A stretch of DNA of 64,000 bases from Plasmodiophora brassicae (GCA_039704465.1 JASFAU010000001.1:186001-250000), one strand, 5' to 3'; counted from the stretch's first letter, positions 33,701-48,267 are shown. A program made the numbers and translations. Notes: generated from the sequence alone by a model not told the origin.

Positions 33701-34342
33701 TTCACTGCCGTTGACGATGACGGCGACGGGTTTATCAGCGTCGAACAGTTCGCGCGTACCCTTGCGCATACGTCGCCCCGGTACAGCGACCGCGACGTCC
33801 AGTGCCTGTTCCAGGAGGCGACGCGGGACTCGGACACGAAGGCGATGACGCGGGCGCAGTTCCGGCGTGTGCTGTGCAGAGTGCGCGGCGTGCACCTGCT
33901 GGCGCTGCCGTCCGCGGTTCGTGTCGACCCCGACAGGGACCTGATCGACGAAGTCGTGCGGCGGTGGAACGGGATGACGCCGGCGTACAAGCGGTTCCTG
34001 GAGATGGTGGAGACGTCGCTGGATGGCGAGTCCGTGCACCGGTTACGGTGTGCGGTGACCGCCCTGGAACGTGCCCTGCAAGCGGGTGCTGACGCGCGTA
34101 GTATCGTGGACATGTACAGAGGGCTGCTTCTCGAGATTTGCCACGACCAGCAGGAATGGAAGGGCGGGCATCGGCAGGTGGAGTCGAAAGCGGGCGTTGC
34201 CACCGATCTGGATCGGTTGGAGCAACTCGTTCAGTACCGGTTCGTGTCCCTGTTCGGGGCAGCAGCGCAAGCGCCGCCGCCCAGTGCACGACCTCGTCGC
34301 CCAACCATTTCCATTCCGCAACTGACCATTTCACATAGTTAA
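30771..34342 (+). CDS. Axonemal-type coiled-coil protein with C-terminal EF-hand region
   Basis: Seven exons (introns 31147-31204, 31268-31316, 31416-31468, 31633-31679, 31847-31895, 32114-32168) give 1086 residues in phase. After a Pro/His-rich leader, residues about 125-400 are coiled coil containing DVCNNEQRLYDGVFAQIIEH and ESEVCHERGQLLANVR. This resembles the axonemal dynein light-chain/AXDND1 motif in which an ERG follows an EvfdqlirQ-like helix. A long Ser/Thr/Arg-rich linker follows. The C-terminal third is helical with one canonical EF-hand (DDDGDGFISVEQFAR) and a second, degenerate one (DSDTKAMTRAQFRR). A role in the zoospore flagellum with calcium control is plausible inference. Family assignment is tentative; gene structure is well supported. 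Confidence 0.72.
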
Positions 34343-34455
34343 ATAGCCGAATATATTTGCCGACGGTGACAGTTTCTAGAACGGCTACTGCGATCGGCAT
34401 AGCCGTCTAACAAGGACTAGATCCGCTTAGCCAGGCCGAACCCACTGCTTGCTGA

Positions 34456-34897
34456 TCAGATAACGTCCGACGTACTGCTGTCGATGGCGATGCCGAGCTG
34501 ACTCCAAGGGGTACACGTCTTCAACTGCGGCTTCTTGTCGGCTATGGAGATGACCTTCACCACCACGCGTTCACCTTCGCTATAGCCCTGTCAACCGCAC
34601 GAAGTTGCCGCATTCTGCCGGCGTCAGCTGCCGGATGGCATCGGGTACCTTCTTAGGCACGTCCTGTCCAGGTATCCGCCAGGCCACCTCGTCCGCTGTG
34701 AAGTTGACGTTCTGATCAGCAAGAAGTAGAACAGCTGTGAATTCGGAAATACCTGGAAACCCAATGTAACCGACAGGGGCGATACATCCAGGTCCCGCTG
34801 TTGTATTCGCTGATGCAAGGGGCCATAGTCGTCCAAGTCCGCCACGGAGTCCGTCACGGATTTGTGCTTTCGCCGCAAAGGCAGCCACCACGATCAT
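34456..34897 (-). CDS. Small putative secreted protein
   Basis: Two exons (34897-34661 and 34587-34456; intron 34660-34588) give 122 residues. The N-terminus MIVVAAFAAKAQ is a short hydrophobic leader. The mature part contains GPGCIAPVGYIGFPGISEFT and VNFTADEVAWRIPGQDGYSE, then GERVVVKVISIADKKPQLKT. No family recognised. The start codon overlaps the PWP1 start codon on the opposite strand (CATG at 34895-34898), so either the true start lies elsewhere through an upstream exon or the two genes are extraordinarily tight. Small, with two conserved-looking Cys; possibly an effector-type protein. Confidence 0.5.
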
Positions 34898-36251
34898 GAT
34901 CTCTGCAATTCAGTGGATCCCGAAAGGCGCCGCCCAGCGGGTCCCTCTTCGATATGAGATCGCCCATGAAGAACTGGTTGCAATGGAAAACCTGAAGGAG
35001 GCCGAGGATCCAATAGAAGATGATACGATGCGCGATGGCAGCGACGGCGACGACCTGGAGGACGGTGGCGAGCACAATGCCGCGGTCGCTGATATGAACG
35101 ACGAGGAGTTCGAAGCGGCATTGGCCCTTGACTGTGACGATGATGACGACGCAGGTGCGGTCGACGTGACTGAACGCCTATTGTCCACCGCTTCCGTTTA
35201 CGACGACGGCATGGAGGAGATGGACGCCGGGAACCTGGACGACCTGTCCGACCGGGAAGACTACGAGCTGAACGACACGGACGCCGTTCTCGTCATCGGA
35301 CGTACTGAGGACGAGGACAGCAACATTGAGGTGCACGTCTACGACAGCAACACGGGATCTCTGTACGTCCACCACGACTTCGCCATTCCTTCGTTCCCGC
35401 TAGCGCTCCAATGGATGAACATCAACCCGAAGGACAGTAGCGCAGCGGGATCGTTCCTGGCCGTTGGTACGTTCGCGCCCGACATCGAGATATGGAACCT
35501 GGACGTCATCGACGTCCTCGAGCCTGTTTGCCGTCTCGGTGGCGTCCGATCCTCATCCGGGCACAAGGTGCGCCTGCACAAGGACTCGCACATGGACGCC
35601 GTCATGTCCCTGTCGTGGATTGCATCGGGTCGCGATCGTCTCGCGTCTGGATCCGCCGACTGCACTGTGAAACTGTGGGACCTGCCCACTCAGCGTTGCA
35701 CGAGCACGCTGTCGCATCACAAGGACAAGGTGCAAAGCGTGTCCTGGAACCCGACTGAACCCGTCGTGCTTCTATCCGGGTCCTACGACCGTTCATGTGT
35801 CATCGTCGACACCAGGACCGCGAAACAGTCGATCTCAGTCAAAACCGATGCCGACGTAGAGGTCCTGGAATGGAACCCAGCGAACGCGGCCGTCTTCGCG
35901 GTCAGCACCGAATCCGGTCGGGTGACGCTCGTCGACGTTCGCAAAGCAAGCGACTCGCTAGCAAACTGGCAAGCGCACGAGGAGGCGTGCAGTGCCTTGT
36001 CGTTCTGTCAGGGAGTGGATCTGCTGGCCACTGGGTCTGCCGACAAGTCAGTCCGCGTCTGGGACTTGAACAACATACCCAATCCGACGGTGCTCTGCGA
36101 ACGCAACCTGAAGGTGGGCGCCGTCCTGACGTTGAAGTGCTCGCGAGACGACCCGACGATGCTGGCAGCCGGTGGTACTGAGGGCGTCCTGGCCCTGTGG
36201 GACATTTCCGAGAACGGCGACGTCGCAAGGCTACTGTCTACCAGATCATAA
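34896..36251 (+). CDS. PWP1: PWP1-family WD40 ribosome-biogenesis protein
   Basis: Intronless, 451 residues. PWP1 works in the nucleolus in early 60S/25S rRNA processing and rDNA transcription. The start MISAIQWIPKGAAQ matches fungal PWP1 N-termini, which supports this ATG. An acidic region follows (DDEEFEAALALD-type stretch and DDDDAGAVD), then the family motif NIEVHVYDSNTGSLYVHHDF. Six WD-type repeats are visible (LASGSADCTVKLWD, LLSGSYDRSCVIVDTR, FAVSTESGRVTLVDVR, LATGSADKSVRVWD, LAAGGTEGVLALWD). Complete. Confidence 0.93.
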   Translation: MISAIQWIPKGAAQRVPLRYEIAHEELVAMENLKEAEDPIEDDTMRDGSDGDDLEDGGEHNAAVADMNDEEFEAALALDCDDDDDAGAVDVTERLLSTASVYDDGMEEMDAGNLDDLSDREDYELNDTDAVLVIGRTEDEDSNIEVHVYDSNTGSLYVHHDFAIPSFPLALQWMNINPKDSSAAGSFLAVGTFAPDIEIWNLDVIDVLEPVCRLGGVRSSSGHKVRLHKDSHMDAVMSLSWIASGRDRLASGSADCTVKLWDLPTQRCTSTLSHHKDKVQSVSWNPTEPVVLLSGSYDRSCVIVDTRTAKQSISVKTDADVEVLEWNPANAAVFAVSTESGRVTLVDVRKASDSLANWQAHEEACSALSFCQGVDLLATGSADKSVRVWDLNNIPNPTVLCERNLKVGAVLTLKCSRDDPTMLAAGGTEGVLALWDISENGDVARLLSTRS

Positions 36252-36310
36252 CGCGAATACATACACATCAGGTCCCACTGTATTAATGTGTCCGTTCGTT
36301 GATGGGTGTC

Positions 36311-36932
36311 TTACCCTGCGGTCCCAGGAACGTCGACAGGTGCCAAAAGGTCGGTGGTGGCGTCCAGCGACACAACCGTTCCCCCGCCACTGCCGCCAAC
36401 GGCTAACGACTCCTGGCGCTCATCTCGCGCGATCGTGGGCTGGGTGGCGGCGTCACCCGAGGTCGGATGGCCGCCCGCGATGTCGGCTTGTGGCACCGCC
36501 GTCTCGACACGCTGTGTACTGGGCTCCGACAGCCGCCCACCCGCTGGCTCCTCAGATTCTTCTTGTCGTCGTGCTTGGTCAGGAGGGGCGGCCGGGTCTG
36601 AACAACGTTTAGCGAATATACCTGAACGCGGTAAACGGGTCCACAGTACCCATCTCGGAAACGACGGGGGACGCCTCCTTCCGCTTCCCACTGATCGTCG
36701 TGATGATCTCCGGGTGGCCTGGGACGTCCCGGCCCTGAACCGGATGGTTCCTTGTGCCGTGGAACGGAGGCGGAGGGCGATGCACGACCTCGGTCGATTC
36801 GTCGAGGCCGCGAATCGGGATCCGGTCATAGCACGGGGCGTGCTCGGCAGGGATCTGTTGGCCTGGCTTAGCGCACGAAACGTCCTCGTACTGCCGCAGC
36901 AGGCCCGCGTTGAACAACGACAAGCGCATCAT
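36311..36932 (-). CDS. Hypothetical protein with disordered tail
   Basis: A two-exon model (36932-36650 and 36597-36311; intron 36649-36598 with GCTAAAC branch-like site) is phase-consistent and begins MMRLSLFNAGLLRQYEDVSC. It continues with FHGTRNHPVQGRDVPGHPEI and ends in a Gln/Glu/Thr/Ala-rich low-complexity tail. No recognisable domain. Could be the 3' part of a longer gene or a spurious model; convergent with PWP1. Confidence 0.35.
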
Positions 36933-37630
36933 GCTCCCGCGTGAAACGTATGAACTATGAACGCGCACCAGATCATTGGCTGTGGACGCCCCCGCCAGTT
37001 TGGGGGGCCCTGATTTCGTTCGCGAATCCCCGATCCGGCAGTCGTCCACATCTCGAAGTCCGCCTGTTGGCCATCATCACCGACCGGTTCAGCCGGCTCT
37101 CACCAGACAACGCTGTCCGATCGCGTAACGGGTGGCCGTACGTGTTAAACGGACGGCACGCTCAAGACAACACAACGGGTGTCAAACACAGATAACGAGT
37201 TGATACGAGTTGATGGGAGAATGTATTCGTAGGGCTGTCCTCATCAAGGGGGGGCGAGCCCTAATCCGGACCTTGCCGATAGTGCACCGTTCGATGCTTG
37301 TGCGTTCCCGTTGCAAATCCGCACACTATCGAACCATGCGCACGTGAAGAACGCACCGGCTCCCGAGCGTCAGACGTCGCTGGACAAGTGGTCAGACGAT
37401 GACGCATAATGCGACAGGCGGGAGATCTCGTATAGGTAGCTGGTCCTGACATGCAGGGCCGGGGGCATGCCATTGCCAGGTGGCGTGTGACTGGTGAAGG
37501 GCAACCAATAAACAAGGTTGCTGGTGGCCCTGAAACTCCGTGGCGGGTTGGCACTGTCATTCGCCGTATCCGACAGGTCGGCGTCACATCGAACGGATTC
37601 CGGAGGGCGGCCGGCCGCGGGGCGACAGGC
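36933..37630. other. Intergenic region, no supported gene
   Basis: About 700 bases between the hypothetical minus-strand gene and the DDX46-like gene. Some frames of 60-120 codons exist on both strands without protein-like composition. A plus-strand frame opens at 37451 upstream of the helicase ATG, but its leader is unlike the family. Confidence 0.4.
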
Positions 37631-40825
<3,195 letters not shown>

Positions 40826-40882
40826 ATCTATCCGGTCACATAGACTTCATGTCATAGCGCGTCTGTGTGCTACGCAATGTAT

Positions 40883-42168
40883 CTAGCGAGTGTTCTTCTT
40901 GCCGCGGGGTTTGATGTCGAGTTCGCTGACCGCGTGCAGGAATATGCGGCTCGCCTCGTTCTTGTTGTAGAACTGGGACCCTTTGTACCAGTCGTACCTG
41001 TGCACGCCGTCAGTGAGGTGGCCCTCATTGCAAGACGCCAACCACATTCGTACGATGCTGCATAGCCGAAGATGGTGCCGTCATGGTTGAAATTCGACGC
41101 GGATATCGGTTGCCCGACCGAGGCGAACAGCTTCAGCCGCTGCTTCGCCTCCTTGTCCTACGCATGCAGCGACTCGCGTCAACACGCCGATACATCGTGC
41201 ACATGGGAACCGTACCCAGAAATTGACGACACCGTCACCTCCACAGGTCGCAAAGGTGCCGAACCCGGGGTGGAACCGGATCTGGTTGACCGCGTAGATG
41301 TCGGGTCCAGGTTCAACCCGGTGACACCGGAACGCGAAGTTCTTACCAGCGTCCTGACCAACGCGCACGATCAGTGCCTCCCCCCCAGGGTCAGCAAAGT
41401 CGACCACTCGGCAGCAGACGCACCTTCTCCTCAACGTGCTGGACGGACACGCGCCCTTCGATCGACCCGACAGCGAACCCGGTGCGATCGGGGAAGCAGG
41501 CCACCGATCGCGTCTGCTCCCGCAACGACGACTCGACCGTCTTGTACGGCGTCGACGGGTTCCTCAAATCGTAAATGACAATGCCGCGGTTGCCGCACGC
41601 GACCACCAGCAACGGGTACACGGCCGACATCGAATAGCAACGCTCGGGCAACGACACCTACACACACACACACACGTTCAGCGCATATCGTCGTCTCGAA
41701 TGGCCAAGAACGAACGTTGGCTTTCGGCGAGCCCGCCGACCGAGGGTCCCACCAGCGCAGAGTCCGGTCCCAGGATCCGGTGCACAGCATGCCGACGTCC
41801 TTGACCCATTCCATTTCCTTGACGACGGAGTCGTGCGTCCCGAGCTGCTGCGTCTGGTTCGTCGACGGGATCCAGTGCTTAACGGCCTTGTCGGCGCCGG
41901 CGAAAAACACGTTCTGGTTGTCGGATCCCCAGGCGCAGCACAGCAGCGGGTCGGTCGACGACGTCATCGCCTTCGGCATCGACTGCCCGTTCGGCATGAC
42001 CTGCCAGAACCGGATCTCGTTGTTCCAGCTGGTCGCGACCAGAAAGTTATCCGGCGTCGGCGAGAACGCCAGCGACGATATGCCATCGGGCTGGACCTGG
42101 TCGACCTCGAAGTCGTTGTTCGGGTTCGACTTTGCCGCCGTCAGCGACGATCCGCTCGTCCCGAACAT
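40883..42168 (-). CDS. RAE1: RAE1/Gle2 mRNA-export WD40 protein
   Basis: Nuclear-pore-associated beta-propeller that binds a GLEBS motif of Nup98 and acts in mRNA export and spindle assembly. Five exons (42168-41716, 41657-41424, 41341-41216, 41157-41054, 40997-40883) give 343 residues, the usual length. Visible family features: [142 protein letters not shown]. It ends with a basic tail GKKNTR. The first intron contains a (CA)n run. Confidence 0.94.
41661..41675. repeat. (CA)n microsatellite in RAE1 intron
   Basis: Dinucleotide run of about 15 bases immediately upstream (in gene sense) of the acceptor of RAE1 intron 1, forming a TG-rich tract where a polypyrimidine tract would be expected. 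Confidence 0.9.
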
Positions 42169-42317
42169 CGATCGACGGCCACCCTTCGACGGACTTTCCG
42201 CCCGGCGATGAAATTTCAGCTGGAAAACCAGGCAGGTTTCATGCGCGGCTTTTGCAACCGACCGCTGCTCCGGTGGCCGGGCCCACAAACAGGAGCGCAG
42301 TCTCCGACCAGGGAGCC

Positions 42318-42632
42318 ATGCCTGTGCACGACAGGGCGCTGGAGGCCATAGAGAAATGGCTGCTGTTCGGGTCCGGCGTTGTCGGAGCGTCGGGCATGAT
42401 CGCCTATGCGAAGCACAGCGAGGTGGCGACGCAGAAGCGGAAGCTGTCGCTACTGGTAGGTTTGTCGCGCGCGCGACACTGCGACCTGCCGCACTGACCG
42501 TCGCAGATGGACGCGCGCACGTACGGCCGGGACGAGGTCGACCGGCGCCTGCAGATTCTGCACAGCGAGCTACAGGCGGCGCGCCCGCTTGACTACCACT
42601 TCCATCCTGCACGTAGCACGAATAAACAGTGA
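42318..42632 (+). CDS. Small single-pass membrane protein, hypothetical
   Basis: Two exons (42318-42455 and 42507-42632, 51-nt intron) give 87 residues. One hydrophobic segment (WLLFGSGVVGASGMIAYA) near the N-terminus is followed by a charged helical part (TYGRDEVDRRLQILHSELQA). Size and layout resemble small mitochondrial inner-membrane or respiratory-chain assembly proteins, but no family is recognised. It is divergent from RAE1 with 149 bases between starts. Confidence 0.5.
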
Positions 42633-42826
42633 CGAAGCGCCTCGCTTTACGGAACGCTGCGAGGCTACCTATGTACATAGGCGTTGGGGGCGCCGGTCGC
42701 CGTCGTCCCAGTGGTGTTGTTGACGTCGGAGGACATTGACAAAAAGGGCTGTCGAAAACGAGGGGACGCTTCAGGGTGGGGCGGCGGCGGCCACGGCATT
42801 GATTGTTTTGGTGATTGTCGTCGGCG

Positions 42827-43688
42827 ATGTCGAGCGGGTATGACCTGAGCACGTCGACGTTCAGCCCGGACGGGCGCGTCTTCCAGGTCGAGTACGCGTG
42901 CAAGGCCGTGGAGAAGAGCGGGTTCGTCGCCGCCCGTTACTGCTCGGCGACACGTTGACATCGCATTGCAGGACGGCGATCGGCGTTCGCTGCAAGGACG
43001 GGGTCGTGCTGGGCGTCGAGAACATCGTCATGAGCAAGATGCTCGTGTCGGGCGGGAACCGCCGGATCTTTACTGTCGACGAGCACGCTGGCGTGGCGAT
43101 GGCTGGGCTGGCTGCCGATGCGCGCAGAATCGTCAAGATCGCGCGTCATGAGAGCCAGGAATACCGGAACTTCTACGGCGCTCAAATCCCTGGCAACATC
43201 CTGAGCAACCGCCTGGCGTCCGAGGTTCACACCTACACGCTATACTGGTAGTGTGCATGCGTCGTCCGACCGCCCTGTGGTCTGACCATCGCCAAAGGTA
43301 TTTGCGTCCGTTCGGGACGTCGGTCCTGATTGCGACGTACGACAAGGACGGCCCTGAGCTGTACCAGGTCGACCCATCCGGGGTCAGCAACCGGTTCTTC
43401 GCGACCGCAACCGGCAAGGCGAAGAGCGGGGCGTGCAGCGAGCTGGAGAAGGTGGACTTTGAGAAGGTCACGGTTCGCGAAGCGCTATCAATCGTCGCGA
43501 AGGTCATCTACAAACTGCACGACGACGTCAAGGACAAGGAGTTCGAGCTGGATCTCAGCTGGGTCTGTGACGAATCCGGCCGGAAGCACGTCCGGGTCCC
43601 CGAGGAGCTTCGCCAGAAGGCGATCGCCGAGGCGAAGGCCGAGAAGGACCGAGAGGAGATGGCGGACGACGACGAGAAGAAGCAGTGA
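42827..43688 (+). CDS. PSMA3: 20S proteasome subunit alpha type 3
   Basis: Alpha-ring subunit of the 20S core (alpha7 in systematic naming; yeast Pre10). Three exons (introns 42922-42971 and 43248-43297) give 253 residues, the family size. The alpha-subunit signature lies at the N-terminus ([40 protein letters not shown]). Next come [39 protein letters not shown], the helix [20 protein letters not shown] and an acidic/Lys tail ADDDEKKQ. These match alpha-3 subunits more than other alpha types. Confidence 0.94.
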
Positions 43689-43756
43689 TTGTCATAAATC
43701 GAGCGAGCTCTCTAGCATAGCCGAAATGGGGGGCGTGGATTCGTTATGCGTTTCTA

Positions 43757-46700
43757 TTATGATACGATTGGTAAACGTCGGTAGATGAGCAATCGTTGGC
43801 CGCTGACCGGCGCCGCTTTCGTCCGGAAGCAGTCAAACGTGGAACGGTTGATCGCGACCTGTTCGAACGGCGCAGGTTCATCGAAAACGGCCAGGAATAA
43901 CGATACGATGTCGATGTTGGTGATCAGGCGAGCACCCGGCCTCATCGTGACGACGAAGCGGCACAGGCGCCTCCGCATTGCAGGGTACAGTCGAATGTAC
44001 AGTAAGACGACGTCGGACTGGATGCCTACATACAGAACACGTTCAGCCAGATCGCGTTTCGTACGCCAATGATACCCGGACCGTCTTCGCAGTCAAACAG
44101 ATCACCGCAACGTAGGTCAAGGATACGCTGGTCGCGATCAGCGACGACGCACGCGGCAGGCACATCAACTACGACTTCAAGCCCAGGCCACTGGCGTAAC
44201 GCGGCGACAGTGGTCTTGAAACGATTGCCGGATGCCTATGAGCAAGGATCAGTGTCCGACCTGGCAACGTCCATTGGTACCTGGAGGCGTACTTCAACGC
44301 CGATGCACTTCCGCAGAGACGTGCAGGAAAGGTAGGTCCGGAGAATGGCGCGTCCCAATCCCATGCCCAGGTCTGCAAATGATAACGCGTTGTCAATAGC
44401 AGCGTGTTCCCAGTCAAGGCAGCGCCTCAGTCCGAGTGGCTCCAGCTCGTCCAGCCACAGGTCGATTCGTAAGCGTCGTGCAGCGACAATGTCGTCTTCG
44501 TCAACATAATCTAATGCATGATCCAGGGGCTGGGCGCATTCGACAGCGTCGTCGCAGGCCAGCAAAGCCATTTCCCACGTTTCCCGCAACTGATGAAAGT
44601 AATGCGACAGGAGGCGCTGCGAATCTGGGGCATTGTTCATGAACAGCATCAGGTTGAGAACAGGTTCGCTAAGGTCGCCTGCGGAGGACGCTCTGTCGAC
44701 AGCCTCCAGCCAGACTGCTTTGTGGTCGACCCAGTTGGGCTCAAATGCGTCCACGTTGCAGGACTGGGCAACACTGACTAGCGCCCTCCTGAGAGTCTCG
44801 AAATCGCAAAGCGCCACGTAGTCGCAAACGTCAGTACTGTGGTAGACGCCGTCGCGTACCGTATTCTGCACCAACGTTGCCAGACAAACGGCAACGCGAA
44901 CTTGTGTGGACACGGGCGATGAACGCAGTGACAGACGTGACAAGGCGCGAATTCGAAACCAGTTCGGATTGAACGCAGAATCAGGCAGAATACAATCAAG
45001 CGCAATTAACGTGGAAGCGGCAGCGCGCGATGAGTGCGCCAGTTTAACGGGTTTGAGAAACGCAGCCAGCAAAGAATCAATACACGCTCGTATACCGTCA
45101 TCCGTCGTTTGGATCGCGACCACGCGCTGCCACAGAAGACGATCTGACACCCATGTCTGCCGCATCACGTCGGGATCAAGGTGGTCTTCGAAAGCAGCCA
45201 GAACGGAACGCGTGGAACGCACAGACGAATTCGAGGTATGCCATCGGCGGAGGGTGTACAAGTCCTCGAGCCACTCCCGAGTTTCCGATTCGCTATCCTC
45301 AAATGCCCCGTCGGGTAGCATGCCGTCCAACACGATCAGGCAAACGCAGAGGAAGAACGAGTTGAATGCAACGTTAATCGTGTTGAACCATTCCGAGCTC
45401 AACGCTATGACCGTTATGTGATCAGCGGCCCACTGAACCAATCCCGCGACCTGGATGGCGGTCCGACAAGACAGTAAGCGCGAATAGAGTTCGTCGCGTC
45501 GTTTCCGGAAAGCAGATGCCCATACGCTTGCCTTTAAGGCCCGGAACATCCTCAGAGCAACGCGTTTAATCCTGGAGATGCGCCCTGACTCGTCGGACAT
45601 GATCAGTGCATCCAATGTGGAAACCCAGTTCGCGCGACGCTGAGAATTCAGCCATGATTGTGGAAGGCAGTTTGTCGCGAACAACTCCAAATCCAGCACG
45701 CATGACGCGAGACTGGACGCTGTGTCGCACGCGTGAACAGCGCGCCCCCACAGGGATCGATATTCCGTCCAGGATGACGAGAGCGCGTCGTACTCAAGGA
45801 AGGTTTCCAAATCAATAAGAAGCTCGCCAAATGGAAATACTCGTTCACAGTTGGACACAGATCGGACCCAGAACTGACGAGGCCATTTAGGCACAAACGC
45901 GGTATCGTCCGGGAGCAGAGCAACAAACGATAGTAGGGCAGAACGAACTGAATCCAGGGAACAAGCCGACGGAAGCAGGGGATATGCCCACATCCCGTAC
46001 ATGTTGGACGGCCATAACTTTGGCAACTGACTACTGCGTATGTGGTGCTCCATATCGAGAAGCGCTTGACGAAGTTCGAATACAGACGACGCGCGCGATA
46101 TCTGGGTGAACCATGTGATACGCGAGTATGGCCACTGCCTGGTAAATCGCGATGCAAGGCGGCACTCGCGTTCTAGGTCCAAGATCGCAGCACGAACGTG
46201 TTCAACGTTTAGACGCGATGGAGGATTTGACTTGTTGGCAACGCCCAGGGCGGCTCCAAGTTCGACGAGGCGGCAGAAAACAGCGAATAGTTGACCGGAT
46301 TCATCGCTGTCGATCAGTGAACCCACCAAGTTGAGCCAGGACGAACGGAGCTTGCGCCATACGCGAGCGACTTCATGTAACGCGCCTTCCACACACAAAG
46401 CGACCACAGCGACTTCGGACACAGTCCAGGCCGAACGTCCACCAAGGACACTCTCTAACCAGACTGTAGAAGGCGCATGCAGAACACGAACGCAGAATTC
46501 TTGTAGGACAGCCACCATGTCAGACAGCCCAGGTGAGGAAGCCGTGAGGCGAATGCGATAGTGAGCGTCAGACGGCGCCAGCTCAACTAAAGATCCCACA
46601 GCGCACTGCAGGCGCTCGAGCGAAGATTGTAACGCGTATGGAACGAGAACGCCGAGGTATCGATATCGTTGGTGGCGTCCCGCCCGCTGCTGGTCGACGA

Positions 46701-47172
46701 GATCGACGACATCCACGATCGACGACGCGTCAGGCAGGGCGGCCAACAGTTTCCGAACGCAGTCCCCAGGCGATACCACGTCAAGGCACTCGGCGAGTCG
46801 GGCATCCAGTTTCCCATGGACCAGCACGCGCTCAATGGAATCCGACAGCTCATCACGCGCCTCGTCGTCCTCGACACTGCCAAGCATGCCAGCGAACATC
46901 AACCGGCATCCGATAGCGCGAACGACCGCGCTGAGCACGACGTGACGAAACTCACGCAGGAAACGTAACGTCTTCGCCGATTGCTCCAGGTCGTACCAGA
47001 TGTCCTGGGCGGCGTCCGCCGACGGGGCCGGGAACGACCTGGCGCGGTCGATCGCGACTCCGACGAACGGCAGCGCCCAGGCGCCGCCCTGCCTGGCGAA
47101 CGGCCCGTCCAGCGCGTCCGCTGCGGCGCCGAGCACCTGCGCCAGCACCGACGGCGACGCCGGGCGCCCCAT
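43757..47172 (-). CDS. Tryptophan-motif repeat protein fused to a SAM-dependent methyltransferase
   Basis: Three exons (47172-44293, 44235-44076, 44025-43757) give 1102 residues in phase. An ATG at 47289 in the same frame would add 39. Roughly the first 1000 residues are helical, with recurring units of the form W-x(4,7)-W-x(3)-[LV]..A...L..(A/V)LLDLE. Examples are FVPKWPRQFWVRSVSNCERV, LPQSWLNSQRRANWVSTLDA and FEPNWVDHKAVWLEAVDRAS; these recall the WHIM/WSD motif of chromatin remodelling subunits. The last 130 residues form a class I methyltransferase: motif I FADLGMGLGRAI, post-I IGVEASGNRF, acidic loop RCGDLFDCEDG, and motif IV SDVVLLYIRLYP followed by LRPGARLI-type MRPGARLITN. Substrate unknown. 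Convergent with PSMA3, 68 bases apart. Confidence 0.72.
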
Positions 47173-47608
47173 TCCAAACCGAACAATTATTCGTCTGACG
47201 CTCTGGCGGCCAAACTCCGCATGCGACGCTGGGGCAGCAGCCGTTTTGTAGCTGTTACAGGTCGGGACGGCAGCCCTCTTGTCCGCCATTTCATGCGCGC
47301 CGATTGAATGGTTCCCAGTTTCACGACTGAGCATTCGCCTGACCAGGTAGCGGACGATATATACCTTGTTGGCTGGAGACGTTTTCCGGGGAGCAAATTC
47401 GGGACGGAACATGCACGACCGGCGATGTGCACGATCTTGGGACAAAGCGAAGGCGAGTCCCACAGCACGACGACGACCAGTTCAGTCGCACGAGGGGGCG
47501 GTTCCGAGCGCAGTGCTTCGCGAAGCCAAGTGACCGGCGTATAGGTTCTACAATCAAAATGGGCAGGTTCCTGCGCGTTTCAAGCCGTCACTTTTGTCGC
47601 GTGCGACG
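47173..47608. other. Divergent upstream region, no certain gene
   Basis: The methyltransferase-fusion frame stays open to 47463, but composition changes sharply upstream of 47172, so this is probably the shared promoter region of two divergent genes. No other exon seen. Confidence 0.4.
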
Positions 47609-48046
47609 ATGGGGAAGGAAGGCGACAGCGACGTCGAGCGGTGCTCTATCTGCTACGGCGTAGCGTATCTGAACCGTCGTATGGTCGGGCGTGGGTGGAG
47701 GTCTGGAAGCATGGGTCGCGAAGTTGATATGCGGCAGGCTATGGAAGGTGTCCCAGCGCGATGTTTCGGCGTGCGCTCGGCGTCGGTGATGACGGAGTTC
47801 GACTTCGAGGCGATGGCGAAGGAAGTGGAGAAAGCCAAGGGCAAACCCATATCGTCGGTCGTTGCCATCGGGCAGTCGACGATTAGGGAGGCCGTCGAAC
47901 CTGATGCCAGTGGCATCACGCGGGACAATATCCCGTTTGGCGCCTCGATGGTCGTCGTACGCCACGACGGGCCCAGCGAGAAATTCTTTGATTGGGGCAC
48001 TGACTGGAGCGAAGCTGACGCGAAGGACGACACCGACCCGAGGTAA
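47609..48046 (+). CDS. Hypothetical small acidic protein
   Basis: An open frame of 145 codons from MGKEGDSDVERCSICYG; a shorter start at 47789 (MTEFDFEAMAKEVEKAKGKP) gives 85 residues and is the better-looking core. The sequence continues SSVVAIGQSTIREAVEPDAS and MVVVRHDGPSEKFFDWGTDW and ends acidic. No family recognised. The upstream part (47609-47788) may contain an unrecognised intron. Confidence 0.45.
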   Translation: MGKEGDSDVERCSICYGVAYLNRRMVGRGWRSGSMGREVDMRQAMEGVPARCFGVRSASVMTEFDFEAMAKEVEKAKGKPISSVVAIGQSTIREAVEPDASGITRDNIPFGASMVVVRHDGPSEKFFDWGTDWSEADAKDDTDPR

Positions 48047-48267
48047 TTAACCCCAAACATAGTCGCTCTACGATCAAAGTGTCTATACACGCGCGGGGCC
48101 AACTCCAACCGGCCGTCTGGCAGTAGGGAGCGGGCTGATGATTGTATTTCGTCGAACGTGACGGGCGTCTCCTTGGCACCTGGCACACTTACATTTGCAA
48201 GATCGGCTTCCCAGCGTACGAGTTCAGACAATCGGGTTGGTCTATAGTGGGCGCTGTTGTTGCTGGG

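Noticed and set aside
37451..37630. Upstream in-frame extension of the DDX46-like protein
   Set aside because: The leader lacks the RS-type composition of the family, and the ATG at 37631 directly precedes the RS domain.
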